Positions 16,636-25,165 of a DNA stretch of 64,000 nucleotides are shown piece by piece. Each line of letters begins with the position of its first letter. Within the stretch, counting starts at the first letter, position 1. This stretch comes from Tepidicaulis marinus (GTDB taxonomy: Bacteria; Pseudomonadota; Alphaproteobacteria; Parvibaculales; Parvibaculaceae), in contig NZ_BBIO01000001.1 in assembly GCF_000739695.1 (NCBI RefSeq), positions 356,029-420,028 on the forward strand, written 5' to 3'. The notes beneath the pieces are model-generated. The model was given only the letters and a program-made list of their open reading frames with translations, did not search any database and was not told the DNA's origin. The position numbers and the translations under genes are program-made.

Positions 16636-17309
16636 GTGTGTTTTTCGTCACCTCCTCGGGAACGGAAATCGGCAAGACCTTCGTTTCCTCTCACATCGTG
16701 CGCCAGCTCAAAGCGCGCGGCGACAAGGTGCTGGCATTGAAGCCCGTTCTCAGCGGCATTACGCCGGAGACGGTTGCAGGCAGCGATACGGCCTTGCTGC
16801 TCGAGGCGATGGGGCGCGAGGTGACGGACGAAAATTTCGAGGCGATCACGCCCTGGCATTTCAAGGAAGCCATGTCGCCCGATATGGCGGCGGCGCGCGA
16901 GGGGCGCTCCGTGCCTTTCCGCTCGCTCGTTTCTTTTTGCGGGGAAGCGGCGCGGGCCAACCACGATCATCTTCTCATCGAAGGGGTGGGCGGGCTCATG
17001 GTGCCGCTCGATGAAACTCACTTGGTGCTCGACTGGATGAAAGCACTGACGCGCGAGACGGCGCTGACGCCCATTCTCGTCGTGGGTTCTTATCTTGGAA
17101 CGGTGAGCCATACGCTCACGGCACTGAAAGTGATGAAGGAAGAGGGCCTTGCGCCCGGCGCCATCATTGTCAGCCAATCGGAAGAAGCGCCGGTGCCTTT
17201 GGAAGAAACCTGCGCGGTGATCGGCCGCTTTGCCGGGGGCGTGCCTATCGTGCCGCTACCCCGTCTTGCCCGCGGCGAAGAGGCGCCCGATCTTCTTTTC
17301 TGGCATTGA
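16632..17309 (+). CDS. bioD: ATP-dependent dethiobiotin synthetase
   Basis: BioD carboxylates diaminopelargonate to close the ureido ring of dethiobiotin. The 225-residue protein begins with the family P-loop variant (FFVTSSGTEIGKTFVSS) and carries the KPVLSG segment with the carbamate-site Lys. LLIEGVGGLMVPLD around residue 115-128 matches the conserved EGVGG region. It overlaps bioF by ATGA. No bioC, bioH or bioZ lies in the window, so pimeloyl supply must be encoded elsewhere. Confidence 0.93.
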   Translation: MSVFFVTSSGTEIGKTFVSSHIVRQLKARGDKVLALKPVLSGITPETVAGSDTALLLEAMGREVTDENFEAITPWHFKEAMSPDMAAAREGRSVPFRSLVSFCGEAARANHDHLLIEGVGGLMVPLDETHLVLDWMKALTRETALTPILVVGSYLGTVSHTLTALKVMKEEGLAPGAIIVSQSEEAPVPLEETCAVIGRFAGGVPIVPLPRLARGEEAPDLLFWH

Positions 17310-17332
17310 GCGCCGGTTTCCCCGGCCCGGCT

Positions 17333-17509
17333 TCAGCCTTTCGGGCCGAACAGGAACCAAGCGAGCACACCGATCACCGGGAAGATGATGATGGCGACGA
17401 TCCAGAGCACTTTCGCGCCCGTATCGGCGCCGCTTTGGACGGTTTTCACGATCGCATAAACATCCGCGATCAACAGTAAAAGCCCGAAAAGGCCGCTGAC
17501 TTCCATCAT
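17333..17509 (-). CDS. Small PLDc_N-domain membrane protein
   Basis: This is a 58-residue protein with two hydrophobic helices (about 4-22 and 34-52) ending in WFLFGPKG. The spacing and the VLWIVAIIIFPVIGVLAWFLFG segment (in two parts) match the phospholipase D nuclease N-terminal (PLDc_N) family of tiny membrane proteins. I chose the ATG at 17509 because GGGAGA lies just upstream. The function is unknown. It is convergent with bioD. Confidence 0.7.
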   Translation of the reverse strand: MMEVSGLFGLLLLIADVYAIVKTVQSGADTGAKVLWIVAIIIFPVIGVLAWFLFGPKG

Positions 17510-17610
17510 CGCATTCTCCCGTGATGCTAAGGCTTGGCTGCCAGCATAGGCGGCGCCGGTTCTCAAACCAACGACAAAGGATAGAATTTGTTTCGCGTAA
17601 AGGCGCGCGC

Positions 17611-18141
17611 CTAGAGCAGGGACGAGGTGAGCGCGCCTTCATGGATGAGCAGCCATTCCTTGGTTGGCAGCCCGCCGCCAAAGCCGGTCAGCGCGCCGTT
17701 CGAGCCGATGACGCGGTGGCAGGGAATGATGACGGGAATGGGGTTCTGCCCATTGGCAAGACCAACGGCGCGCACCGCTTTGGGATTACCGATCTTCTCG
17801 GCAATGTCCTTATAGCTCCAGGTGACGCCGTAAGGAATGGTCAGGAGCGCCCGCCAGACCGATTGCTGAAAAGGCGTGCCGCGCGGGGCAAGCGTGAGGC
17901 CGGAAAACTCTTTGCGCGTGCCCGCGAAAAATTCCTGTAAGGCTTTCTCCGCCGCCTCGATATGGGCGCGCGCCTTGAGCGCGGCGGGCGAGGCCGGGTC
18001 TGCCGCTTCCACTTTGACCGTGTCTTCATTGGGAAAGAAGACATGGGTGAGCCCGTCTTCTTCGGCAAGAAGGCGCAGAATACCGATCGGCGTTTCAAGC
18101 GAGGACGTGGCGCTGGTTTGCAGGGTCTTGTTCTTTCTCAT
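17611..18141 (-). CDS. ogt: Methylated-DNA-protein-cysteine methyltransferase
   Basis: The protein removes alkyl groups from O6-alkylguanine by suicidal transfer to its own Cys. The acceptor is Cys141 in IPVIIPCHRVIG. The helix-turn-helix that inserts into DNA is in WSYKDIAEKIGNPKAVRAVGLANG (given in part), with its Arg finger. The 176-residue length fits stand-alone Ogt without the Ada N-terminal domain. The start overlaps the alkA stop by 4 nt, making an alkylation-repair operon. It is cytoplasmic. No Ada box or Ada regulator is visible nearby. Confidence 0.95.
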   Translation of the reverse strand: MRKNKTLQTSATSSLETPIGILRLLAEEDGLTHVFFPNEDTVKVEAADPASPAALKARAHIEAAEKALQEFFAGTRKEFSGLTLAPRGTPFQQSVWRALLTIPYGVTWSYKDIAEKIGNPKAVRAVGLANGQNPIPVIIPCHRVIGSNGALTGFGGGLPTKEWLLIHEGALTSSLL

Positions 18142-19052
18142 CCGCCTTTGGCTCCTTGTGTCTCAGTGTGCAGGCTGGCCCAGAGATGAATGGCGGCATG
18201 GCCGCGGTAAGGAGACCAGGCCCGGGACATCTCTTCAAGTTCCTTGGCGCTCGGCACCGCGCCGGAAAAATCGCCCGCCGCATAGCGAAGGCCAAGATCG
18301 GACGAAGGAAACGCATCGCGCAGATGCAAGGCCCGCAGTCCCACATAATGCGCCGTCCAGGGACCGATGCCGGGCAGCGCCTCCAATGTTTTGAGCGGTG
18401 CGGGGTCGCTTTCAAGCGCACTGAAGCCGCCATCTGCGGCAAAACCGGCAAGGCGGGCGAGCGTCGCCGCCCGTTTACCCGGCATGCCGAGCCCTTCGAT
18501 CGTCTCGCCGGCGAGGCGTTCGGGCGCAGGGAAAAGCGTGTGCGGCCAGAGCCCATCTTCATTGGGGGGCGCTGCGCGTTCGCCGTACCGCTCCACCAGC
18601 CGCGCCGTCAGTGTCGTTGCGCCTTTGACCGAGACTTGCTGGCCGAGAATGGCGCGCATCGCCAGAAGATAAGGATCGAACGCGCCGGGCACACGCAGGC
18701 CCGGCCGCGCCTTGACGAGGAGGCCGAGGGCACTGTGCTGCTTCAATCTCTCGTTGACCTTGCGCATCGGCGCATCGAGATCGAATTGGCGCCTCAGGCG
18801 CGCGGCGATGACATCTCTCTCCACTTCCCTGGCGGAAAAGACGCGCACGCCGAGCGCTTTTTTCGCCGGTACGGGTTTCACCTCGATCATGGCAGAGGAG
18901 CGGGGAAGGCGCACGGCCTGGCGCAGCGCTTGCCCCTCGATCACCTCAACGCCGGGAATGAGGCGGAAGAAAAAATAACTCAGCATGTCGCGCCAGGAAA
19001 AAAGCGGCGGCACGGGCAATGCGAAACTGTCTTTTAAGGCAAGGGTGGACAT
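18138..19052 (-). CDS. alkA: DNA-3-methyladenine glycosylase II (AlkA type)
   Basis: AlkA excises alkylated bases. The 304-residue protein has an N-terminal AlkA_N-like region (about 15-115), then the HhH-GPD fold. The helix-hairpin-helix is LPGIGPWTAHYVGL (about 226-239), and the catalytic Asp is Asp252 in DAFPSSDLGLR. The segment FDPYLLAMRAILGQQVSVKGA is characteristic of the family. It is the first gene of a two-gene unit with ogt, the same pairing that Ada-AlkA fusions bring together in other bacteria. The start is the ATG at 19052. Confidence 0.92.
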   Translation of the reverse strand: MSTLALKDSFALPVPPLFSWRDMLSYFFFRLIPGVEVIEGQALRQAVRLPRSSAMIEVKPVPAKKALGVRVFSAREVERDVIAARLRRQFDLDAPMRKVNERLKQHSALGLLVKARPGLRVPGAFDPYLLAMRAILGQQVSVKGATTLTARLVERYGERAAPPNEDGLWPHTLFPAPERLAGETIEGLGMPGKRAATLARLAGFAADGGFSALESDPAPLKTLEALPGIGPWTAHYVGLRALHLRDAFPSSDLGLRYAAGDFSGAVPSAKELEEMSRAWSPYRGHAAIHLWASLHTETQGAKGG

Positions 19053-19225
19053 GGCCGGAGTTTACAGCCAATCGCCGGCCTGTCCCCTCCGTTTCCGGTC
19101 ACGAATACGGGACCGCTTTTGCGCCCGCCAGGACGTTTCGCCTTTCACGGGCGCGGCCGCGCTGCTAGCGTGAGCGCACTGGAAATACGCATCCAAAATA
19201 ATCACTGGCATTCGGGGAGGAATGA

Positions 19226-20533
19226 ATGAGTGAACGGGCCGACACGCCGCCGGGCGTTGCCGCCAATATTGCGCATCTGGGCAAGGGCTACCGGATCTAC
19301 GCGCTGGTCATTCTGACAATCGTGTATGTACTCAATTATGTGGACCGGCAGATTCTCGCCATTCTGCTGCCGGGCATCAAAGCCGAACTGGACTTGAGCG
19401 ATACCCAGCTCGGCTTTTTGTTCATGACCTTCGGGATTTTCTACGCCACGCTCGGCATTCCGATTGCGATGCTGGCCGACCGGACGAACCGGCGCAATGT
19501 CGTCACCGCCGCGCTGACGATCTTCTCGCTGATGACGGCAGCTTGCGCCTTCGTTGCGAACTACATTCAGCTCGTCATCTTGCGCGTGCTGGTGGGGGTT
19601 GGGGAAGCGGGCTCCAGCCCGCCCTCCCATTCCATGATCGCGGATATGTTTCCTCCCAAAGCGCGCGCGACGGCGCTTGCCTTCTTCTCGCTCGGGGTGA
19701 ATATCGGCTTGCTGATCGGCCTTTTCGCAGGCGGCTGGCTGGCGGAGAATTACGGCTGGCGCATGACGTTCATCATTGTCGGTCTGCCGGGTATTTTGAT
19801 GGCGCTTGTCGTTCTTTTCACCGTCAAGGAGCCGGAGCGCGGCGCCTCGGATGGGGTGGCGCCTGGCACGGAAGAGACACCTGCCATCGGTGAAGTGGTG
19901 CGCTTCTTGTGGTCGCAAAAGGCCTTCCGGCATATTGCGCTCGGCTCGGCGCTGATCGCCTTTGTCGGCTATGCGGGGGTGGCCTGGGTGCCGACTTTTC
20001 TTGCCCGCTCTTTCGGCATGAGCCTGGGGGAGATCGGCATGATGCTCGGCCTTGTCATCGGCTTTGCGGGCGGCGCGGGCACGTTCGGCGCGGGCTTTTT
20101 TGCGGACAAGCTCGGCCATAAGGATGTGCGCTGGAACATGTGGCTCGTGGCGCTTGCCGGGGTCGCCGCCTTTCCTTTCGGCGTTGCGCTTTATCTCACC
20201 GACAGCAAGACGGCGGCGATCCTGCTTTTCATCGCCCCGGCGGCGGCGGGCGCGATTTTCACCGGGCCTGCCATCGCCATGACGCAGGGCCTTGCGAAGC
20301 TGCGGATGCGGGCCACGGCCTCGGCCATCCTGTTTTTCATCCTCAATCTGATCGGGCTCGGCGCGGGCCCGCAGGTGGTGGGCATGCTCTCCGATGCCTT
20401 CACCGCCTCGGCGGGGGAGGAATCCGTGCGCTATGCGCTGCTGGCGATCACGCCGCTCGGCCTTTGGGGGGCGCTGCACTTTTATTTGGCGGCGAAGACG
20501 CTGGAAGAAGATCTCGCCCGCGCCAAAACCTGA
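19226..20533 (+). CDS. MFS transporter (Spinster-like)
   Basis: The 435-residue protein has 12 predicted membrane helices. Motif A-like residues are in the loop after helix 2 (GIPIAMLADRTNRRNVV). The N-terminal VLNYVDRQILAILLPGIKAELDLSDTQ (given in part as VDRQILAILLP) is typical of the Spinster-like MFS group found in alphaproteobacterial catabolic clusters. Its substrate is unknown, and organic anions or lipids are possible. GAGGAATGA precedes the ATG. It is convergent with the membrane-protein gene that follows. Confidence 0.85.
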   Translation: MSERADTPPGVAANIAHLGKGYRIYALVILTIVYVLNYVDRQILAILLPGIKAELDLSDTQLGFLFMTFGIFYATLGIPIAMLADRTNRRNVVTAALTIFSLMTAACAFVANYIQLVILRVLVGVGEAGSSPPSHSMIADMFPPKARATALAFFSLGVNIGLLIGLFAGGWLAENYGWRMTFIIVGLPGILMALVVLFTVKEPERGASDGVAPGTEETPAIGEVVRFLWSQKAFRHIALGSALIAFVGYAGVAWVPTFLARSFGMSLGEIGMMLGLVIGFAGGAGTFGAGFFADKLGHKDVRWNMWLVALAGVAAFPFGVALYLTDSKTAAILLFIAPAAAGAIFTGPAIAMTQGLAKLRMRATASAILFFILNLIGLGAGPQVVGMLSDAFTASAGEESVRYALLAITPLGLWGALHFYLAAKTLEEDLARAKT

Positions 20534-20577
20534 GCCTGGTTTGGCTGGAAACGGGAAAGCAGAGACGGGGAACTGGG

Positions 20578-21285
20578 TTAAACGCCCAGTTCCTCATCGC
20601 TTTTAAGGCGTAGCAGACGGGCGACGCGCAGGCGTACGAGAAGCGACTGGGCAAGGAAGAGCAAGAGCGCGCCGGTATAAAGACCCGTCAGCGCGCGGAA
20701 GAAAACCAGAATGCTGGAAAAGAGCCAGTCGGACGTGTTGTTCGTGATGGGCCCTGTTTCCATGCGGAAGATTTCGGCCACATCGAGAAAAGCGCCCCGG
20801 AAAAATTGTCCGAGCACGAAGACGCCGCTGCTTGTAGGGTCCGCTTTTGCAAGGGCAAGGCCGCTCGTAATTTCCTCGAAAGGAAAACTGCCGGGACGGA
20901 AGGCGCTGTAATTCAGCACCACGATGAAGAGCAGGGCGGAGGGAATGAGATGGCCTGCGGTGAACAGCAGCCAGAACCGCGCCCAGAGCGCGCGCCAGGC
21001 TGCTTGCTTTACGCGGCGGATTTTCCTTTTGCGCTTGGCGATGGTGCTGTCTTTTTTGGGCGGTGCGCCGAGATGGAGACGCGCGCGTTTCAATTCCTGA
21101 TTGACGAAGTTTTCCGGATTGCGCATCTGGGAAAAGAAGCGGAATTGATGAAGCGCAACGATCATCGCCGAGGCAAAGGCAAAGCCGAGGCCGATCAAGG
21201 CCGGCACGCGCCAATCCGCTGCCCAGGCAAGATCGAGCTCGAGCGCGCCAAAAGCGCTGGCGACCGTAAATGCGAGACTATCCAT
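20578..21285 (-). CDS. Membrane protein of unknown function
   Basis: The 235-residue product starts at the ATG at 21285, with GGGGGA upstream. Membrane segments are near 30-50, 105-130, 145-165 and 195-220. A basic patch (KRKRKIRRVKQAAWRALWARF) lies on the cytoplasmic side before the second helix. I do not recognise a family. It is flanked by convergent MFS and divergent amidohydrolase genes, so it forms its own transcript. Confidence 0.7.
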   Translation of the reverse strand: MDSLAFTVASAFGALELDLAWAADWRVPALIGLGFAFASAMIVALHQFRFFSQMRNPENFVNQELKRARLHLGAPPKKDSTIAKRKRKIRRVKQAAWRALWARFWLLFTAGHLIPSALLFIVVLNYSAFRPGSFPFEEITSGLALAKADPTSSGVFVLGQFFRGAFLDVAEIFRMETGPITNNTSDWLFSSILVFFRALTGLYTGALLLFLAQSLLVRLRVARLLRLKSDEELGV

Positions 21286-21439
21286 CAGCTTCCCCCTTGG
21301 CCCCAAGTTTAGAAACTGAACGGGTGGGTGCAAGACGAATAAGCCGGAAACGCAGGGGAAATCGCCTTCCGGCGTCTATGCTTGCTGGCGCGGCGGGGGA
21401 AGCGTAGGATTTTTAAAAAAGAAACGGGGAGGAGAGTTT

Positions 21440-23161
21440 ATGGGCACCTACGATCTGGTGATACGCGGCGGCACCGTGGCGGACGGCACGGGCGGCGATC
21501 TTTTCGAGGCCGATATTGCGGTGTCGGGCGGCAAAATCGCCGAAATCGGCAAAGTCGCGGGCAAGGGCGCCGAGGAGATCGACGCCAGTGGGCTGCTGGT
21601 TACGCCGGGCTTTGTCGACATTCACACCCATTATGACGGCCAGGCGACCTGGAGCGCGGATCTTTCGCCCTCTTCCAATCATGGGGTGACGACCGCGGTA
21701 ATGGGCAATTGCGGCGTCGGTTTTGCACCCTGCCGGCGCGAGGACCATGACCGGCTCATCCGCCTGATGGAAGGGGTGGAGGATATTCCTGCGCCTGTTC
21801 TTGCCGAAGGGCTAAAATGGAACTGGGAAAGCTTTCCCGATTATTTGGATGCGCTGGAAGCGCTGCCCCATAATATCGACTTTGCCGCGCAGCTGCCCCA
21901 TGGCGCTTTGCGGGTTTATGTGATGGGCGAGCGCGGCGCGAACCGGGAGCCGGCGACCCCCGATGATATTGCCGCCATGGCCGCCATCGCAAAAGACGCG
22001 GTCAGCGCCGGGGCGATCGGCTTTTCCACCTCCCGCACGCTCAATCACCGCACCTCGGACGGCTCGCCCACGCCGACGCTCACCGCCGAAGAAGACGAGC
22101 TTGTGGGCATTGCCATGGGGCTGAAGGCGGCAGGGCGCGGCGTCCTGCAGGTCGTCTCGGACTTTGCCGACCCGGCGCGCGAGTTTTCCATGTTGCGCCG
22201 GATGGTCGAACGATCGGGCCGGCCTTTGTCGCTCTCCCTCGCGCAGAACGAAAAGGCGCCGGAAGGCTGGCGCTTTCTTCTCTCGCAGATCGAGGCGGCG
22301 GCGAATGACGGCTTGCCGATGAAAGCGCAAGTCTGCGGGCGGCCCGTCGGGGTGCTTTTGGGGCTGGAGTTGACGCTCAATCCCTTCTCCGCGCATCCGG
22401 GTTTCAAGGAAATCGCCTCGTTGCCGCTCGCTGCAAAAGTCGAAAAGATGCGCGATCCGGCCTTCAAGGAAAAGCTGCTGAAAGAAGAGCCTGCGACCGA
22501 CAACCCTTTCATGCGCTCGGTGCTCGCCCATCTTCATAAAATGTATGCGCTCGACCACGTGCCCGATTATGAACCGGATCCTGAAACCAGCATCGGCGCG
22601 CGGGCAAAAGCGCGCGGGGTCGAGCCGCTGGCGCTGGCTTATGATCTCCTGCTCGAAGATGACGGCAGGGCGATGCTCTATTTCCCGTTTCTCAATTACG
22701 CGCAGAACTCGCTCGAGCCCTCATATCAGATGATGCTGCACAAGGACACGGTGCTGGGGCTGGGCGATGGCGGCGCGCATGTGGGCATGATCTGCGATGG
22801 CAGTTTCTCCACCCATATGCTCACCCATTGGACGCGCGACCGGAAAAGAGGCGAGCGCCTGCCGCTCTCTTTCGTGGTCAAAGCCCATACTCAGGACACG
22901 GCGCGGGCCGTCGGCCTGCTCGACCGGGGGATTTTGAAGCCGGGTTATAAAGCCGATCTGAATGTGATCGATTATCAGGGCCTTTCCCTGTTCCGCCCGG
23001 AAGTGGGGTTCGATCTGCCGGCAGGCGGGCGCCGCCTCGTGCAGCGCGCCAAGGGCTATAAGGCGACGATCGTCTCGGGCGAAATCATCGCGCGCGACGA
23101 TGAAGGGACGGGCGCGGTGCCGGGTAAATTGCTGCGCGGCGCGCAGCCTGCCCCGGCCTGA
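21440..23161 (+). CDS. Amidohydrolase, N-acyl-D-amino-acid deacylase-like
   Basis: This is a 573-residue metal-dependent hydrolase of the amidohydrolase superfamily. It begins with the urease-like small domain (YDLVIRGGTVADGTG). VTPGFVDIHTHYDGQ near residues 55-68 has the HxH metal ligands, and GLGDGGAHVGMICD near 430-445 supplies the late Asp/His motif of D-aminoacylases. GYKADLNVIDYQGL near 510 closes the small domain. Family members remove acyl groups from N-acyl-D-amino acids or hydrolyse cyclic amides. A strong GGGAGGAG site precedes the ATG. It is probably co-transcribed with the dioxygenase 32 bp downstream. The substrate is undetermined. Confidence 0.85.
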   Translation: MGTYDLVIRGGTVADGTGGDLFEADIAVSGGKIAEIGKVAGKGAEEIDASGLLVTPGFVDIHTHYDGQATWSADLSPSSNHGVTTAVMGNCGVGFAPCRREDHDRLIRLMEGVEDIPAPVLAEGLKWNWESFPDYLDALEALPHNIDFAAQLPHGALRVYVMGERGANREPATPDDIAAMAAIAKDAVSAGAIGFSTSRTLNHRTSDGSPTPTLTAEEDELVGIAMGLKAAGRGVLQVVSDFADPAREFSMLRRMVERSGRPLSLSLAQNEKAPEGWRFLLSQIEAAANDGLPMKAQVCGRPVGVLLGLELTLNPFSAHPGFKEIASLPLAAKVEKMRDPAFKEKLLKEEPATDNPFMRSVLAHLHKMYALDHVPDYEPDPETSIGARAKARGVEPLALAYDLLLEDDGRAMLYFPFLNYAQNSLEPSYQMMLHKDTVLGLGDGGAHVGMICDGSFSTHMLTHWTRDRKRGERLPLSFVVKAHTQDTARAVGLLDRGILKPGYKADLNVIDYQGLSLFRPEVGFDLPAGGRRLVQRAKGYKATIVSGEIIARDDEGTGAVPGKLLRGAQPAPA

Positions 23162-23193
23162 AAAGGGCGAGGGGAAAAAGAGGAGGAGACGGG

Positions 23194-24240
23194 ATGGAAG
23201 AACCGGTCATGAGCGCAGAGGATGTGCGCCCGCTTGAAACCCATGCAGGCTGGCAAAGCGGCGATGTGGCCGACACATCCCGTTGGACGGAAGTGCTGAG
23301 CCCGGCGGAGCTCGATGAGATCGATGCGGCGCTTACCCATGCCAAAAGCGTTTCTTCCAACATGCTGGAGATCGGGCGGGAGGATTTTCCGCTTCCTCAT
23401 CTTTCCACCCGCCTGGCGCGCATCGAAAAAGAACTGATCGACGGGCGCGGCTTCGTGCTGCTCCGCGGGTTGCCGCGTCTTGATTATTCGAATGACGATA
23501 TGTGCCTTGCCTATTGGGGTATCGGCCTTCACCTCGGCAATCCCTGGCCGCAAAACAAACACGGCCATATGCTGGGGGACGTGACGGATCAGGGCAAAGC
23601 GCTGGATGACAATACCGCGCGCGGCAATGAGCTGGGCGGTATCGCGCTGCCTTATCATTCCGACGGTTCGGACCTGGTGGGGCTCATGTGTTTGCAGCGC
23701 CCGGCCGAAGGCGGGCTTTCGGCGGTCTGCAACATTCTGGCGATCCATAACGAACTCGCTGAAACCCGGCCCGGTCTTCTGGCCGAGCTTTATAAGCCTC
23801 AGCCATACGATTACCGCGGCGAGGAAGCGGCAGGCGGCAAACCCTGGTACGAGGTGCCGGTTTTCACCCGCTGGGAGGAGCGGCTCTTTGCCCGTTACAT
23901 CCGACCCTATATTCTTGCCTCCCAGCGCCATGAAAGCGCGCCGCGCATCACCCCGCTTGCCGAAGAAGCGATGCAATTGCTCGATGACATGACACAAGAC
24001 CCGCGCTTTGCCGTCTTCATGGATTTCGAGCCGGGGGACATGCAATTCGTGAACAATTATCACGTCCTTCATGCGCGCACCGCCTACCGGGACGACCGGG
24101 AAAGCGGTCAGGTGCGGCATTTGAAGCGGCTTTGGCTGGAAACGAGGGCGCTTGAAAGCCGCCCGCCGCATTTCAAAAGCAATGTGGGCGGCCATTGGGG
24201 CAAGAAGAAAGTGATCAGCCGGCTCGATGCGGCGGAATAA
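23194..24240 (+). CDS. TauD/TfdA-family Fe(II)/2-oxoglutarate dioxygenase
   Basis: The product has 348 residues. The iron-binding facial triad is His155 and Asp157 (PYHSDGSD) and His293 (NNYHVLHART). RHLKRLWLETR near 307-317 has the Arg that binds 2-oxoglutarate. There is no signal peptide, so it is cytoplasmic. A strong GAGGAGGAG site precedes the ATG. Placement directly behind the amidohydrolase suggests both act on one compound, with hydroxylation and amide hydrolysis in the same route, but this is inference. TauD-fold enzymes use substrates ranging from taurine to fatty and amino-acid derivatives. Confidence 0.85.
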   Translation: MEEPVMSAEDVRPLETHAGWQSGDVADTSRWTEVLSPAELDEIDAALTHAKSVSSNMLEIGREDFPLPHLSTRLARIEKELIDGRGFVLLRGLPRLDYSNDDMCLAYWGIGLHLGNPWPQNKHGHMLGDVTDQGKALDDNTARGNELGGIALPYHSDGSDLVGLMCLQRPAEGGLSAVCNILAIHNELAETRPGLLAELYKPQPYDYRGEEAAGGKPWYEVPVFTRWEERLFARYIRPYILASQRHESAPRITPLAEEAMQLLDDMTQDPRFAVFMDFEPGDMQFVNNYHVLHARTAYRDDRESGQVRHLKRLWLETRALESRPPHFKSNVGGHWGKKKVISRLDAAE

Positions 24241-24243
24241 AGA

Positions 24244-24891
24244 TCAGTTGGGGCAGCCTTCGCTGACGAACCCGGCCAAGGCGTCTTCAAGGCTGATCGT
24301 TATCGGTTCGGATTGACCGAGCTCGGGGTTGGGCGCGGGCAGGTCGTCCGGAATACCATTTCCCAGATCGATCACGACGGGCCGGTGCCAGGAGCTGAGG
24401 CGCTTGTGCCGCGCTTCTGTTTTGTGCCCCGTCGCTCTGTCATTGAGTGCGTAGCCTACGGAAATCAGGAAAGAGCGCTCATCCGTGTCCCCCAGCAGCG
24501 GCAGGGTAATCACTTCCAGGGAAACTTTGCTGCCTACCGAAGAGGTTTCTTCCACTTCTGCAAAGGTGCCGAACGGATGGCGGCTTGCCAGCCAATGCGT
24601 CAGGCCGACGGAAGGGCGCAGCCTTTCCTCAAAGCCGAGAAGCATGTTCTGGCCCGTCACTTCCTTTCCCAGCCGGTTTACATGCGCGGTGCCGACAACG
24701 CGCAAAAGAATGTCGTCCGGCTCGCCAATATCGAGCAGGAGAGCATGTGACAGCGAACCGCGCAGCGCCATGGGATTGAAGTCGCGTTTCAGCGGCGCAT
24801 ATCCACGGCGCGGCAGGCTGGCCCAATAATCAAGCAGCGCTTTGACGGCGGGCGATCTGTAGCTGAAACGAGAGGTCACGGGGTTTCTCAT
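24244..24891 (-). CDS. Single-PAS-domain protein (PAS_5 type)
   Basis: The 215-residue soluble protein resembles the alphaproteobacterial PAS_5 group. It has an N-terminal YWASLPRRGYAPLKRDFNP segment, then a beta-rich region containing LLRVVGTAHVNRLGKEVTGQNML (given in part) that matches the PAS core, and no output domain. The ATG at 24891 was preferred over an in-frame GTG at 24906. A related smaller protein lies at 36488-37036. Function is unknown; members are thought to be stand-alone sensors. It is convergent with the dioxygenase, with 3 bp between stops. Confidence 0.7.
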   Translation of the reverse strand: MRNPVTSRFSYRSPAVKALLDYWASLPRRGYAPLKRDFNPMALRGSLSHALLLDIGEPDDILLRVVGTAHVNRLGKEVTGQNMLLGFEERLRPSVGLTHWLASRHPFGTFAEVEETSSVGSKVSLEVITLPLLGDTDERSFLISVGYALNDRATGHKTEARHKRLSSWHRPVVIDLGNGIPDDLPAPNPELGQSEPITISLEDALAGFVSEGCPN

Positions 24892-25165
24892 GGGTTCGGC
24901 GGGCACGGCCGCCTGAAAAGCCGAATTGTGCGGTGCACGGATTAAAGACTCGTAACGGTCCTCTGCGTCAACCGAAAATTTAATTCAAGATTTTGTGACG
25001 TGGGCGGATTTTCCCGAAAACCGGCGGAAATGACCGTTCTTCATCGCTAATGAAAAGTAAGGTTAAAGCGGGTTAGCCATGAATGCTGTGCGGCACCAGG
25101 AGGTGGCGGGCGTGTTTCAGCTGGAGTCCTTGGCGGCGATCTTAACGCAAGAAAATAAAGGCGTT

